NCBI GenBank assembly: GCA_032718475.1
Contig: JAUCBJ010001432.1
Span: 1 to 29,572 of the forward strand
Length of the DNA: 29,572 bases
Reading direction: 5' to 3'
Source: Nemertoderma westbladi
Taxonomy: Eukaryota > Xenacoelomorpha > Nemertodermatida > Nemertodermatidae
Positions 19,611-29,572 of this stretch are shown here, piece after piece (within the stretch, counting starts at the first letter, position 1; every line of letters begins with the position of its first letter). The position numbers and the translations under genes are program-made. Under the pieces are notes generated by a model. It was not told the origin of the DNA, searched no databases, and saw only the letters and a list, made by a program, of their open reading frames with translations.

Positions 19611-20609
19611 TGCGATACTTCTTCAGATAACCGACATTATATGTCCTACATTGTAGCTTTTAAGCAGTCCAGTATCACGTATGGGACAAAACAATTGAAC
19701 CACCGGGAAATTATGAATTTACGTAGGCCGATTATTTACAATAAATTGTTCTGTTTGTATTATTTACAACACTACAGTAGTGCCTTAAAGCCTAAAAGAT
19801 TCTCATGATTCTCTACGGCAATCCAAATGTAGATTGTAAAATTTAGAGGTTTTTTGTATCTACGATCAAATATTTCCATTCGGATCACATGATTGACAAT
19901 TTTACATAAATAAAATAGCAACTGAGTTTCAAGCCCATGGGACTTAGCTCTTAAGAGCTTAAGGGGACCATTATCTCCAATGAAAGTAACATTTTCCAAT
20001 TACGGAATTTTCAAAAATACATTTTCATATATTTTTGTAGTTTGATAGAAGGGCTTTCATGTGGTGACATCGGTTTTCACCACAGAGTGATTTTTTCACT
20101 ATTAAACAGCACTTTTCAAAAATTTGAAATTTTTTATTATATAAAAAAAATTTATCCCAGGTAACGTCAGAGTCTAAAAATGCACATAATATTTGTGTAA
20201 AAAAAAACAATAGTCTTATGACTGATATTCATTCATTCTCTTTTAAATCAAGCTTACCTCAGTTTGTAAATTTTTGACATTTTTCATCACTAAATTCCCT
20301 ACATCTTTTTTATTTTTCTTATTATATTTTATACAATTGTCATCAAACAGATACAAACATGTTCAGTCGCTTTGGGGCTACAATTAGTGAGTTTTTGTAG
20401 AACATGGCCATTTGGATGTTCTACTGTAGAATCGATTTTGTAACTGATACCCTTTGTCTATCACAAAATGTACGATCACCAAAATATAGTCAGAACATAC
20501 TAAAGCCCCATTAATTTTTAAAAAACTATAATTTTTCGCTGAAATATTTTCATAAAAGATCGTCTACATATCTACTGTAGGTCCATTGTGCGAAACTCTT
20601 GGACCGAAG
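19611..20609. other. Non-coding interval
   Basis: AT-rich with short inverted words such as CTCTTAAGAGCTTAAG. No gene or repeat family recognised. Confidence 0.4.
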
Positions 20610-20868
20610 ATGGGACGAAGGTCCGAATGAGACGAAGGTCCGAATGAGACGAAGGTCCGAATGAGACGAAGGTCCGAATGGGACGAAGGTCCGAATGGGA
20701 CGAAGGTCCGAATGATACGAAGGTCCGAATAAGACGAAGGTCCGAATGAGACGAAGGTCCGAATGATACGAAGGTCCGAATGAGACGAAGGTCCGAATAA
20801 GACGAAGGTCCGAATGAGACGAAGGTCCGAATGAGACGAAGGTCCGAATGGAATGAAGGTCCGAAAAA
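20610..20868 (-). repeat. 17 bp minisatellite
   Basis: About 15 tandem copies of GAATGAGACGAAGGTCC with point variants (GGGACG, GATACG, AAGACG). Because 17 is not a multiple of 3, all minus-strand frames encode the same cycling peptide (SDLRLIRTFVSFGPSSH type); these frames are not genes. Confidence 0.95.
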
Positions 20869-21988
20869 ATAGACCCAATCGACTCTATGCTAGGACGAGT
20901 TACCTGGCAGAACTTTCTCTTCAAAAGTAGTCGATGAGAGCTCCTTTATTCGGTCTGTCCCACCTGAATTGACTGGTAGGTAATTTCTCATCATATTCCA
21001 CTACTGGTGCTAAACTGCATCCAACTTAAAATGTTCTCATCTTTCCTTGAACTTCTGATCGTTTGATTTCGCCATTGTATTGTGTGTACTAATGTTTGAA
21101 AACAGCGATGGAAAAATTAGTAAAAAAATATAGGAGCCTACCTTATGTGGTTCTGTTACTGAAAAATAATCTCGTTATCATAATGGACAAAGATATTTTA
21201 TATTTTAGGGCTGGACTGGATACAGTTCTGGAATATGCCTTTGCACTGTACACTGCAGTTATTATGCATTATATAAATGAAATAGTGTCAGACGTTACTG
21301 AAAATCCATCACCGTCATCACATCCTAGAATTATGTTAGCCTGGATTTAATAGCCAAAAAGACACCATCTTGCGTCGGCATTGAGTCATTCGTATTTCGA
21401 TGTGGAGGAACATTCAATAGGCAAGTATTTGGGAAAAATGTAAAGGAAATGTCGGACGTTACAATTGGAGACAGGACGAACTTCCTTGAATGAACGGATT
21501 CGATGTAAATTACCAATTTCGTAGATTTGGTCAAAATATGTAACAGTCACTCATATTTGTATTTTATTTTACTTCCTTCCGTCTAACAACGCACAGTTAC
21601 CTATCGGTATCAATTTCAAAATTTCGACAAGATCGATCTCAAAAATTTAATTCTCTACGAACTTGCTCATTTCCCTCTTACAAATATTATGGCATGCTAT
21701 AACTGGATATAATTGTACCTACTGAACCTTAACATTTATTATTTTATTAATTGCAAAGCTTCTATTTTATCATATTACCGGGCCTACCAAATATTCACCA
21801 CTTTTCTAGCTTTTGAGCTCCAACGGCGTGAATATTTTCTAACACATAACACATCCTACTGTATCTTGGGTTCCATAGCCTTTACACTTACAGTTGAGAA
21901 AATGTTGTGCACACAAATCATGGCCAGGATCTATAAACTGAGAATAAAGGACGGTAGGTTTAATCATTACTTTTATGGGTTTTACTTT
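20869..21988. other. Interval with weak open frames only
   Basis: Two short + strand frames (21096-21350 and 21713-22039) have no recognisable domain and no supporting splice or polyadenylation context. I treat this interval as non-coding. Confidence 0.4.
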
Positions 21989-22080
21989 AGTAACAGCGGA
22001 GTGCATGGATGCTGCCTTTTACTACCCCCTGTAAAGTAACAGCGGAGTGCATGGATGCTGCCTTTTACTACCCCCTGTAA
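21989..22080 (+). repeat. 46 bp tandem duplication
   Basis: Two exact adjacent copies of a 46 bp unit containing AACAGCGGAGTGCATGGATG and ending in ACCCCCTGTAA. Confidence 0.95.
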
Positions 22081-22850
22081 AAGATCAACGATTTACGTGA
22101 GAACAAAAATTACTGAAGCAGATTGATAAAAGACTACATATAATTTCGTTTGTTAATTACCCAGAGATAAAGTTGTTTAGATAAAGTGCCATAATCAATT
22201 AATTCGGACACCATTATGGTCCACCACTATGTCATATAGGCAAATAAATGCCTAAAACATTATTTATTATTTATTTATTTGGCCTATTAATTATTCAACT
22301 TTAATTAGAGTAGCCAGCCTACGAATAATATCAACAATAACTAGACAGTAAAACACTGAGTACGAGTACTTTAGCTTGACATTATTTCCTCAATTTTCCA
22401 TAGCCCTTTTTGTGCCCTAAATAATCTCGATTTCTATTATGTCTTTTTAGTTCTCTCGTAATATTTTTTTCACTAAATGACACACAAAAAGCTGCAATTA
22501 TCTATTTATATACCAAAATATTAACGCCGTAAAGCGGGGGCTCCAACCATCGCGGATGCGTCAAGATTATAAGATTGGTAGCATAGTGTAGGATCGAAAA
22601 CAAGAACAACCACAACTCGGACTCGGACCTATTTTTGGGACGCGTCCAAATTCTAGAAAGCTGTGAATTCTATGAGGAGAGCCCCAACCCAAGCGAATTA
22701 CTACACCCAGAGTGACTAATATTATTATTATTGTTATTAGTGGATATTATAATAAATGCAGTCTTTAACTTATAACCGGCTCAAAGTATCATTACAGGTA
22801 ATATAGCATTGCCAGTAAACAAACATATTATGTTGTAGGTGGTTTATATT
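22081..22850. other. Non-coding interval
   Basis: AT-rich, with a slightly GC-richer block at 22525-22700. No gene recognised. Confidence 0.4.
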
Positions 22851-23040
22851 TTATTCATTAGCGTTTGTGACGCGTCCGCTTGTGGCATCTGCGCTGGTTG
22901 GGGCTCCACCTTTAGCATCAACAGAGGCAGCTATATAGACAAACTTGTTGGTCTGTTCGTCTGGAGCTTTGAAACCAACCATTGTGAATTTATCCAAGAT
23001 TCGGAAATTTGACAGGGTTATATTGCCCTCAGAATCTCCC
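22851..23040 (-). CDS. Possible terminal exon of an unidentified gene
   Basis: The minus strand encodes about 60 residues of ordinary, non-repetitive protein sense (DSEGNITLSNFRILDKF..., then VGFKAPDEQTNKFVYIAASV, ending TSGRVTNANE). The stop codon overlaps an AATAAA signal (22855-22850), as in compact 3' ends. On its upstream side the frame runs straight into the large minisatellite and meets a stop. A splice acceptor could be AG at about 23024, but no pyrimidine tract precedes it. It is either a true last exon with the array in the preceding intron, or a fragment of a captured gene. I do not recognise the family. Confidence 0.35.
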
Positions 23041-25895
23041 CACAGACCACTGCCTTCCATCTGGGTTCAATCTCCCCACCGCACCGGCCTCCGCATTCCC
23101 TCTGGGTTCAATCTCCCCACAGGCCATTGCCTTCCATCTGGGTTCAATCTCCCCACCGGGACCTCCGCCTTCCATCTGAGTTCAATCTCCCCTCAGGCCT
23201 CTGCCTTCCACCTGGGTTCAATCTCCCCACCGGGGCCTCCGCTTTCCTTCTGGGTTCAATCTCCCCACCGGCCTCCGTCTTCCTCTGGGTTCAATCTCCC
23301 CACAGGCCACTGCCTTCCATCTGGGTTCAATCTCCCCACCGGGGCCTCCGCCTTCCATCTGAGTTCAATCTCCCCACAGGCCTCTGCCTTCCATCTGGGT
23401 TCAATCTCCACACCGGGGCCTCCGCTTTCCTTCTGGGTTCAATCTCCCCACCGGCCTCCGTCTTCCTCTGGGTTCAATCTCCCCATAGGCCACTGCCTTC
23501 CACCTGGGTTCAATCTCCCCACCGGGGCCTCCGCTTTCCTTCTGGGTTCAATCTCCCCACCGGCCTCCGTCTTCCTCTGGGTTCAATCTCCCCACAGGCC
23601 ACTGCCTTCCACCTGGGTTCAATCTCCCCAACGGGGCCTCCGCTTTCCTTCTGGGTTCAATCTCCCCACCGGCCTCCGTCTTCCTCTGGGTTCAATCTCC
23701 CCACAGGCCACTGCCTTCCACCTGGGTTCAATCTCCCCACCGGGGCCTCCGCTTTCCTTCTGGGTTCAATCTCCCCACCGGGGCCTCCGCCTTCCATCTG
23801 AGTTCAATCTCCCCACAGGCCTCTGCCTTCCACCTGGGTTCAATCTCCCCACCGGGGCCTCCGCTTTCCTTCTGGGTTCAATCTCCCCACCGGCCTCTAA
23901 TCTTCCTCTGGGTTCAATTTCCCCACAGGCCACTGCCTTCCATCTGGGTTCAATCTCCCCACCGGGGCCTCCGCCTTCCATCTGAGTTCAATCTCCCCAC
24001 AGTTCTCTGCCTTCCATCTGGGTTCAATCTCCCCACCGGGGCCTCCGCCTTCCATCTGGGTTCAATCTCCCCACCGGGTCCTCCGCCTTCCATCTGGGTT
24101 CAATCTCCCCACCCGGGCCTCTGCCTTCCATCTGAGTTCAATCTCCCCACAGGCCTCTGCCTTCCATCTGGGTTCAATCTCCCCACCGGGGCCTCCGCTT
24201 TCCATCTGGGTTCAATCTCCCCACCGGGGCCTCCGCTTTCCTTCTGGGTTCAATATCCCCACCGGCCTCCGTCTTCCTCTGGGTTCAATCTCCCCACAGG
24301 CCACTGCCTTCCATCTGGGTTCAATCTCCCCACCGGGGCCTCCGCCTTCCATCTGAGTTCAATCTCCCCACAGGCCTCTGCCTTCCATCTGGGTTCAATC
24401 TCCCCAGCGGGGCCTCCGCCTTCTATCTGGGTTCAATCTCCCCACAGGCCTCTGCCTTCCCTCTGGGTTCAATCTCCTCATTGGCCTCCGTCTTACCTCT
24501 GGGTTCAATCTCCCCACAGGCCACTACCTGTCATCTGGGTTAAATCTCCCCACAGGCCTCCGCTTTCCCTCTGGGTTCAATCTCCTCATTGGCCTCCGTC
24601 TTACCTCTGGGTTCAATCTCCCAACAGGCCTCTGCCTTCCCTCTGGGTTCAATCTCCTCATTGGCCTCCGGCTTACCTCTGGGTTCAATCTCCCCACAGG
24701 CCACTGCCTTCCATTTGGGTTCAATCTCCCCACCGGGGCCTCCGCCTTCCATCTGAGTTCAATCTCCCCACAGGCCTCTGCCTTCCATCTGGGTTCAATC
24801 TCCCCAGCGGGGCCTCCGCCTTCCATCTGGGTTCAATCTCCCCACAGGCCTCTGCCTTCCCTCTGGGTTCAATCTCCTCATTGGCCTCCGTCTTACCTCT
24901 GGGTTCAATCTCCCCACAGGCCACTGCCTGTCATCTGGGTTAAATCTCCCCACAGGCCTCCGCTTTCCCTCTGGGTTCAATCTCCTCATTGGCCTCCGTC
25001 TTACCTCTGGGTTCAATCTCCCCACAGGCCACTGCCTGTCATCTGGGTTAAATCTCCCCACAGGCCTCCGCTTTCCCTCTGGGTTCAATATCCTCATTGG
25101 CCTCCGTCTTACCTCTGGGTTCAATCTCCCCACCGGCCTCTTCCTTCCCTCTGGGTTCAATCTCCTCATTGGCCTCCGTCTTACCTCTGGGTTCAATCTC
25201 CCCACAGGCCACTGCCTTCCATCTGGGTTCAATCTCCCCACCGGGGCCTCCGCCTTCCATCTGAGTTCAATCTCCCCACAGGCCTCTGCCTTCCATCTGG
25301 GTTCAATCTCCCCAGCGGGGCCTCCGCCTTCCATCTGGGTTCAATCTCCCCACAGGCCTCTGCCTTCCCTCTGGGTTCAATCTCCTCATTGGCCTCCGTC
25401 TTACCTCTGGGTTCAATCTCCCCACAGGCCACTGCCTGTCATCTGGGTTAAATCTCCCCACCGGCCAACGCTTTCCCTCTGGGTTCAATCTCCCCACCGG
25501 CCTCCGTCTTCCTCTGGGTTCAATCTCCCCACAGGCCACTGCCTGTCATCTGGGTTAAATCTCCCCACAGGCCTCCGCTTTCCCTCTGGGTTCAATCTCC
25601 TCATTGGCCTCCGTGTTACCTCTGGGTTCAATCTCCCCACAGGCCACTGCCTGTCATCTGGGTTAAATCTCCCCAACGGCCACCGCTTTCCCTCTGGGTT
25701 CAATCTCCCCACCGGCCTCCGTCTTCCTCTGGGTTCAATCTCCCCACAGGCCACTGCCTGTCATCTGGGTTAAATCTCCCCACAGGCCTCCTCTTTCCCT
25801 CTGGGTTCAATCTCCTCATTGGCCTCCGTCTTACCTCTGGGTTCAATCTCCCCACAAGCCACTGCTTTCCCTCTGGGTTCAATCCAGAGGGAAAT
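23040..25895. repeat. 35-38 bp minisatellite array with higher-order repeats
   Basis: About 75-80 units, each with CTGGGTTCAATCTCCCCAC followed by a variable GGCCTCTGCCTTCC-type half. Unit length varies between about 35 and 38 bp. In the left part a three-unit period of about 110 bp recurs (CCACCGGCCTCCGTCTTCCT at about 23448, 23559, 23668). In the right part, after about 24400, CTCCTCATTGGCCTCCG and CTGTCATCTGGGTTAAATC variants appear, and a marker (CAGCGGGGCCTCC) recurs at about 24405, 24807 and 25313. Both strands have long stop-free frames, including one of 346 codons at 22945-23985, as a by-product of unit composition. Confidence 0.97.
25866..25894. repeat. Hairpin closing the minisatellite
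   Basis: TTTCCCTCTGG (25866-25876) and CCAGAGGGAAA (25884-25894) form an 11 bp perfect stem with loop GTTCAAT. The left arm is the normal unit sequence; the right arm is an inverted copy that ends the array. From 25895 to 26519 no gene was seen. Confidence 0.85.
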
Positions 25896-26203
25896 CAACT
25901 ACTAGACCATGCGGCTGCTTGGTCGAATGGTAACCGAATATTACTGCAAATTTAAATGGAAGGTGCTTCACTAAATCTCAATATTGAATACTCTCACTAT
26001 CAGGCCATTTTCTTTAATAACTTTTATGGTATTCACTTACAGTTTAGTAAGAAACTTATCCAACATCTTTGATATTACGGCCCAATGTTGCTTTAAGGCC
26101 AGATAGTGGCGCATATTGACCGCAAGTGAAAATTGTGATGTTCAGCGCAAATTAACCGGAAGGGAAAGAAAGTATCGTTTATTGTTTTGGTTAGAAATTA
26201 CCG

Positions 26204-26227
26204 CCACTGTAACCTGCTCCTTTCCCT
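26204..26227 (-). repeat. Interspersed repeat block shared with 8498-8521
   Basis: The 24 bases here are the exact reverse complement of 8498-8521, and similarity extends weakly for about 15 bases on one side (TTAGAAATTAC-like). The two are probably members of one dispersed family. Confidence 0.7.
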
Positions 26228-26519
26228 TAATGTTTTAAATTAAATTAAATTATTGTTTGGTCATTTTAGCCATTGAGGCAACATGACGTACAATTCTACC
26301 ACTAGTTTTACCCATATTATGGTTATATCTAAGTTATATGTTTGTTTACTCACAAACACAGTGAGTAGACGATTTGTGCAAAATATGTTGTTGTTTCATA
26401 GCAACAGTGGGCCTGATTAGGTAGTATTACAGTAGTAATGTACTGTAATAAATAATATATAACAAATCAAAAAATAATAATAATGATCTGATTATTCAAT
26501 TTCATCAATAAAACCCAAC

Positions 26520-27482
26520 ATGCGTTATAATTATTACAACGAAAGGGCTTCAGTTCCTCTCACCAATGAAATTCAGATGGATTTGATATTTATCCAAGTT
26601 TCATTTCCGCTACTGTGTGTGTTGATAATCATTGGGAATTCAATGACTTTATTAGTTTTAGCAACAAATAAGAAAATGCGAAATCCACTCAACTTCTTTA
26701 TGGCAAACTTAAGTGTTTCTGATTTGTTAGTGGGTATACTTATTGTTATACCCGAAATGTTTGTTTTGGAAGATAGATTTTTTGAATGGAACTACGGATA
26801 CTTCTGGTGCAGATTCTTTCAGTTTATCTTGTTTGTGAGCAACAATGCCTCAATTTTATTCATGCTTTGCATTTGCATAGAGCGCTATATCGTTATTGTC
26901 AAACCGTTTTTAGCCATTCACATTATTTTATGGCCTCAAGTGATTGTTGTTGCCATAACAGTTTGGCTGTTTTCGGTTTCAGTTAATTTGGTTCACTTGG
27001 CTTTCTGGCATTCGGAAGAAGTTTTTTTACCAGCCGCTGGCAGAAACGTAACTATTTGCTGGTTGGCACCTGAAGCAAGAAGATCTCTCGTTATTACAGG
27101 AACTTTGTGCGCATTTATCTTTCCTGCTATTGTTATGTCGATGTTCTATGTAATAATTGGCCTCACTATGTTGAGATCAAGAACTTCGCGAAAAACTAAG
27201 ACGAATCGAGTTGTAGAAAGGAAAGGAAAACGAATAGTTTCTATGATGGTTGTAGTTATGGTGAGTTTCTATGTCTGTTGGCTCCCAAATCACATCTACA
27301 ATTTTATCGATGAGTTCATTGGTTTCAATGACTCTTATGACAATGTTAGAAAATGGTATTTCGTCATCTCAGTTTTCTTTGTATTTTTATCGTGTTGTAT
27401 TAATCCTATTATATACATTTGCTTCTTGCCCGGGTTCAGAGATGGTATAAAAGATCTTGTGATGTGTCGTTGCCACAAGTAA
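26520..27482 (+). CDS. Class A (rhodopsin-like) G protein-coupled receptor, probably peptide-type
   Basis: This single-exon, 320-residue receptor sits in the plasma membrane. Seven hydrophobic helices are visible at about 21-46, 57-79, 95-118, 138-160, 190-215, 239-262 and 279-301. Class A landmarks are intact: N40 in IIGNS (TM1), D68 in LSVSD (TM2), the C97/C180 extracellular disulfide pair, ERY at 121-123 in place of DRY, CWLP (253-256) in TM6 and NPIIY (295-299) in TM7. The short tail ends in MCRCHK, with two cysteines that could be palmitoylated. The basic third loop (RTSRKTKTNRVVERKGKR) suits G-protein coupling. The N-terminus is only about 20 residues, so an upstream exon cannot be excluded. 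The general look is that of neuropeptide receptors, but the ligand cannot be told from sequence alone. An AATAAA follows at 27679-27684. Confidence 0.92.
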   Translation: MRYNYYNERASVPLTNEIQMDLIFIQVSFPLLCVLIIIGNSMTLLVLATNKKMRNPLNFFMANLSVSDLLVGILIVIPEMFVLEDRFFEWNYGYFWCRFFQFILFVSNNASILFMLCICIERYIVIVKPFLAIHIILWPQVIVVAITVWLFSVSVNLVHLAFWHSEEVFLPAAGRNVTICWLAPEARRSLVITGTLCAFIFPAIVMSMFYVIIGLTMLRSRTSRKTKTNRVVERKGKRIVSMMVVVMVSFYVCWLPNHIYNFIDEFIGFNDSYDNVRKWYFVISVFFVFLSCCINPIIYICFLPGFRDGIKDLVMCRCHK

Positions 27483-27678
27483 CCCAACTATGACTCAACT
27501 GGAGCAGAGAAGAAGCGAAGCTGTACAAAGTAAAAGCCGTATATTACATTATTAAAACGATCTTTTTAAATATGTACAATGTATATGTGAAAACTTTTTT
27601 TCAAAATTGTCATGATCTTAAATTCATAGATTGTTTTCAGCTATTAATACATTTTTATTATAACTATTTAACAGTGAA

Positions 27679-27684
27679 AATAAA
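27679..27684 (+). terminator. Polyadenylation signal of the GPCR gene
   Basis: AATAAA about 200 bases after the receptor stop codon on the same strand. Confidence 0.5.
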
Positions 27685-27846
27685 TTAGTGCTGATATCTC
27701 GTTACTGACCCCGAAATGTACAATAGGACGAGGAAGTTATAACAAGCTAATATTATTATAGGTTAGGGGCCTTGAGTGATATAAAGCTGTTATATTTACA
27801 TGAAATGCCTAACTTTCTTCGTATATTTGACTTGGATGTAGGAAAA

Positions 27847-28998
27847 TTCGGTCCCGGACAATTCGGTCCGGACAATTCGGTCCCGTACAATTCGGTCCCG
27901 GACAATTCGGTCCCAAAACAATAACCAAAAGGGACCGAATTGTCCGGGACCGAATTGTCCGCGACCGAATTGTCCGGTTCCTGATAGCAACTTTTTAGTG
28001 CTTTTTTGATATTGGTGAATGTTCTATAACATTACTAGATATATTTGTTTATGGTAGCTAGTGTTTTTTACTAGCTAGAATTTTTTGAAATTTTAAAAAT
28101 AATGTATTTTTTTTATTTTTGTTATTGGTAAGTGTTCGAGAACATTATTATATATTATTTAATAAGGTGTAGCTGGTTTTTTTTTACTAGCTAGCATTTT
28201 CTTGGAATTATAAAAAAATTTGTGAAAACATTGATATTTCAGAGTTAGGCCTAAACTGTTGCAGATTATATTAATTACCAAAAATATTGATGATATTATA
28301 ACAGTGAATGAGATCCAGCTATTATCTAGAATAATAATTTAGGCTTGTTAACTAACCAACAACACAATTCATATACATACGCAATTTATAAAAAAAAATC
28401 AGTTTTAAACATTTTAAATACATACTATTACTAGCTAGTAAATAATTCACAAGCTACATAAAAACACCATAATAGCTACCATAACTAATAATGTTAACAA
28501 AAAAAAAGTATTTTTATTTATTTTCAAAAAAATACTAGCTAGTAAAATAACACTAGCTACCATATAATAATATATATGAAGGTTCTAGAACATTCATCAT
28601 TATATAGTACAAATTAAATTTGGTCCCGGACAATTCGGTCCCATTAAAGGCCATGATACACCACAGGAGCGGCGAGTGACAGCGGCAGGCGGCCGCGGCG
28701 AGCGGCCGATGTGAGCGGCGACTTTTAGTATGATACACTATAGGAGCAGCGAGCGGCAGCAGCGGTGTATCATCACCCATAGAAAATAATGTGTTCTATT
28801 TTTAAAAAGTGGCCGCTTGCCGCGGCCGCTGCCGCTCGCCGCTCCTGTGGTGTATATCATGGCCTTAATATATATGTTTTGGGACCGAATTGTTCTAGTC
28901 GGTATCCGGACAATTGGGTCCCAAAATACCAAATTAATGGGACCGAATTGTCCGGGACCGAATTGTCCGGACCGAATTCTCCGGGACCAAATTGTCCT
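27847..28998. mobile_element. Nested foldback structure built of GGACCGAATTGTCC repeats
   Basis: Short tandem runs of GGGACCGAATTGTCCGG occur in opposing orientations: reverse at 27847-27914, forward at 27931-27977, reverse at 28621-28642, forward at 28881-28896 and reverse at 28904-28922, then forward again at 28939-28997. The part from 27931 to 28642 (712 bp) is an inverted repeat on its own. After the terminal repeats, the inner left arm (GAATGTTCTATAACATTACT, then GGTAGCTAGTG and ACTAGCTAG) is matched inverted by the inner right arm (about 28460-28595). It codes for nothing, so it is a non-autonomous foldback-type element, apparently hit by a second copy or by rearrangement. Confidence 0.75.
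28648..28865. mobile_element. 218 bp GC-rich MITE with TAA target duplication (PIF/Harbinger-like)
   Basis: The left arm AGGCCATGATACACCACAGG (28648-28667, continuing to 28707) and right arm (28811-28865) are inverted copies of about 55-60 bp, rich in GCGGC. TAA directly flanks both ends (28645-28647 and 28866-28868). A 3 bp TAA duplication with a GGCC-start inverted repeat fits PIF/Harbinger-related MITEs. An internal weaker inverted pair (GATACAC at about 28732 and GTGTATC at about 28764) suggests a second layer of symmetry. It sits inside the GGACCGAATTGTCC structure, so it inserted later. Confidence 0.7.
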
Positions 28999-29572
28999 GC
29001 TTCCATCTGACTTATTGCGGTTAACGAAGTTAACGAGGTTAGTGCGAGTCCTTATAACTATCAGATTGATATATTTGTTTATTCAGTGAAATTTAATATG
29101 TAATAAACAATTAGTTATCTATAAACAATAATTATGATATAATTCAACCAAGTAAAAAATGAACACCACAATAACATGAATGTGTCATATAGCAGCACAA
29201 TGTCGAGCGCGCTCGGACAGCGGAAAAGAGATCCTTCCAGGCTTCCCGATTCATAGTTGTCGCAATTTCGTTTCTGCAAGAACATCAGTATCCCTGTCAA
29301 TTTGGTCTGTTGTCGTTGTCAGAAAAGTAGATTTAGTATGACCGCATGTTTACTTCTCCAACAGCAGGGCCCACTGAATCGTAACTTGCGTTTATAGAGA
29401 GTGGTTGATACAGATGTTATTATAACATAAAGCTCAACGTTTGTTATGTGTTGTCACCAGTTGATACTGTAGTTATGGTTCCCTTGCCTTTAGAAATCTT
29501 CTGTATCAAATCGTTGATGGGTTGGTTTGTACATCAAATTACTGTATAATAACCAACAAAGCTAAAATTGTC
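28999..29572. other. Non-coding right edge
   Basis: AT-rich, no gene or repeat family recognised up to the end of the window. Confidence 0.4.

Noticed and set aside
19467-19808. A 113-codon frame starting in the 42 bp repeat
   Set aside because: The period is a multiple of three, so an open frame is expected. The unique C-terminal part shows no recognisable domain and no gene signals.
21096-22039. Two weak + strand frames of 84 and 108 codons
   Set aside because: The first needs a non-ATG start to reach its full length, neither has recognisable motifs, and the composition is that of the AT-rich background.
22945-23985. A 346-codon + strand open frame rich in GFNLPTG and ISPPG repeats
   Set aside because: It is the translation of the minisatellite, whose units lack stops in several frames on both strands. 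Unit lengths of 35-38 bp make the frame drift, unlike a selected protein repeat.
28817-29089. Open frames over the GC-rich MITE and GGACCGAATTGTCC repeats
   Set aside because: They are translations of inverted-repeat DNA and have no independent support.

Overview
This window is animal genomic DNA, and the features suggest a marine invertebrate, perhaps a deuterostome. It is AT-rich, has GT-AG introns, a metazoan ALG11 gene, a rhodopsin-type GPCR, RT and integrase relics, many tandem arrays, and a genome-wide scatter of AGGCCTA and TACCGGTA words. No bacterial organisation is present. I cannot name the species from sequence alone.

Layout. 1-5640 is a nearly complete DNA transposon with very long inverted ends (1-383 and 5111-5640) packed with 24-25 bp subterminal repeats. 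It carries two convergent genes. On the + strand is a HECT-type E3 ubiquitin ligase-like protein (586-2888) whose reading frame changes three times. On the - strand is an intact 384-residue DDE integrase (5057-3903). The pairing of a ubiquitin ligase with an integrase-core transposase between shared promoter-bearing ends is the most interesting system here. One of the three frame changes falls exactly on a T_TTA_AAT slippery heptamer.

6420-7874 is a single-exon ALG11 mannosyltransferase gene of the ER N-glycan precursor pathway. 8000-11800 is a graveyard: a tRNA-like SINE fragment, a non-LTR reverse transcriptase relic, a Ginger/gypsy-type integrase relic, and long G and C homopolymers. 12656-14471 is a three-exon gene, whose splice phases I could reconcile, for a 235-residue type I membrane glycoprotein of unknown family.

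15398-18538 is a roughly 120-copy satellite of a 26 bp unit with two unit types, one containing a 16 bp perfect palindrome, organised in higher-order repeats. 19445-20868 holds a 42 bp and a 17 bp minisatellite. 23040-25895 is a second large minisatellite (units of about 35-38 bp) next to a short minus-strand exon-like sequence. 26520-27482 is an intact single-exon class A GPCR, probably a peptide receptor. 27847-28998 is a nested inverted-repeat structure built of a GGACCGAATTGTCC motif, into which a 218 bp GC-rich MITE with a TAA target duplication has inserted.

The host genes (ALG11, the membrane protein and the GPCR) show no functional link to each other. They are islands among repeats, and only the two transposon genes form a system.
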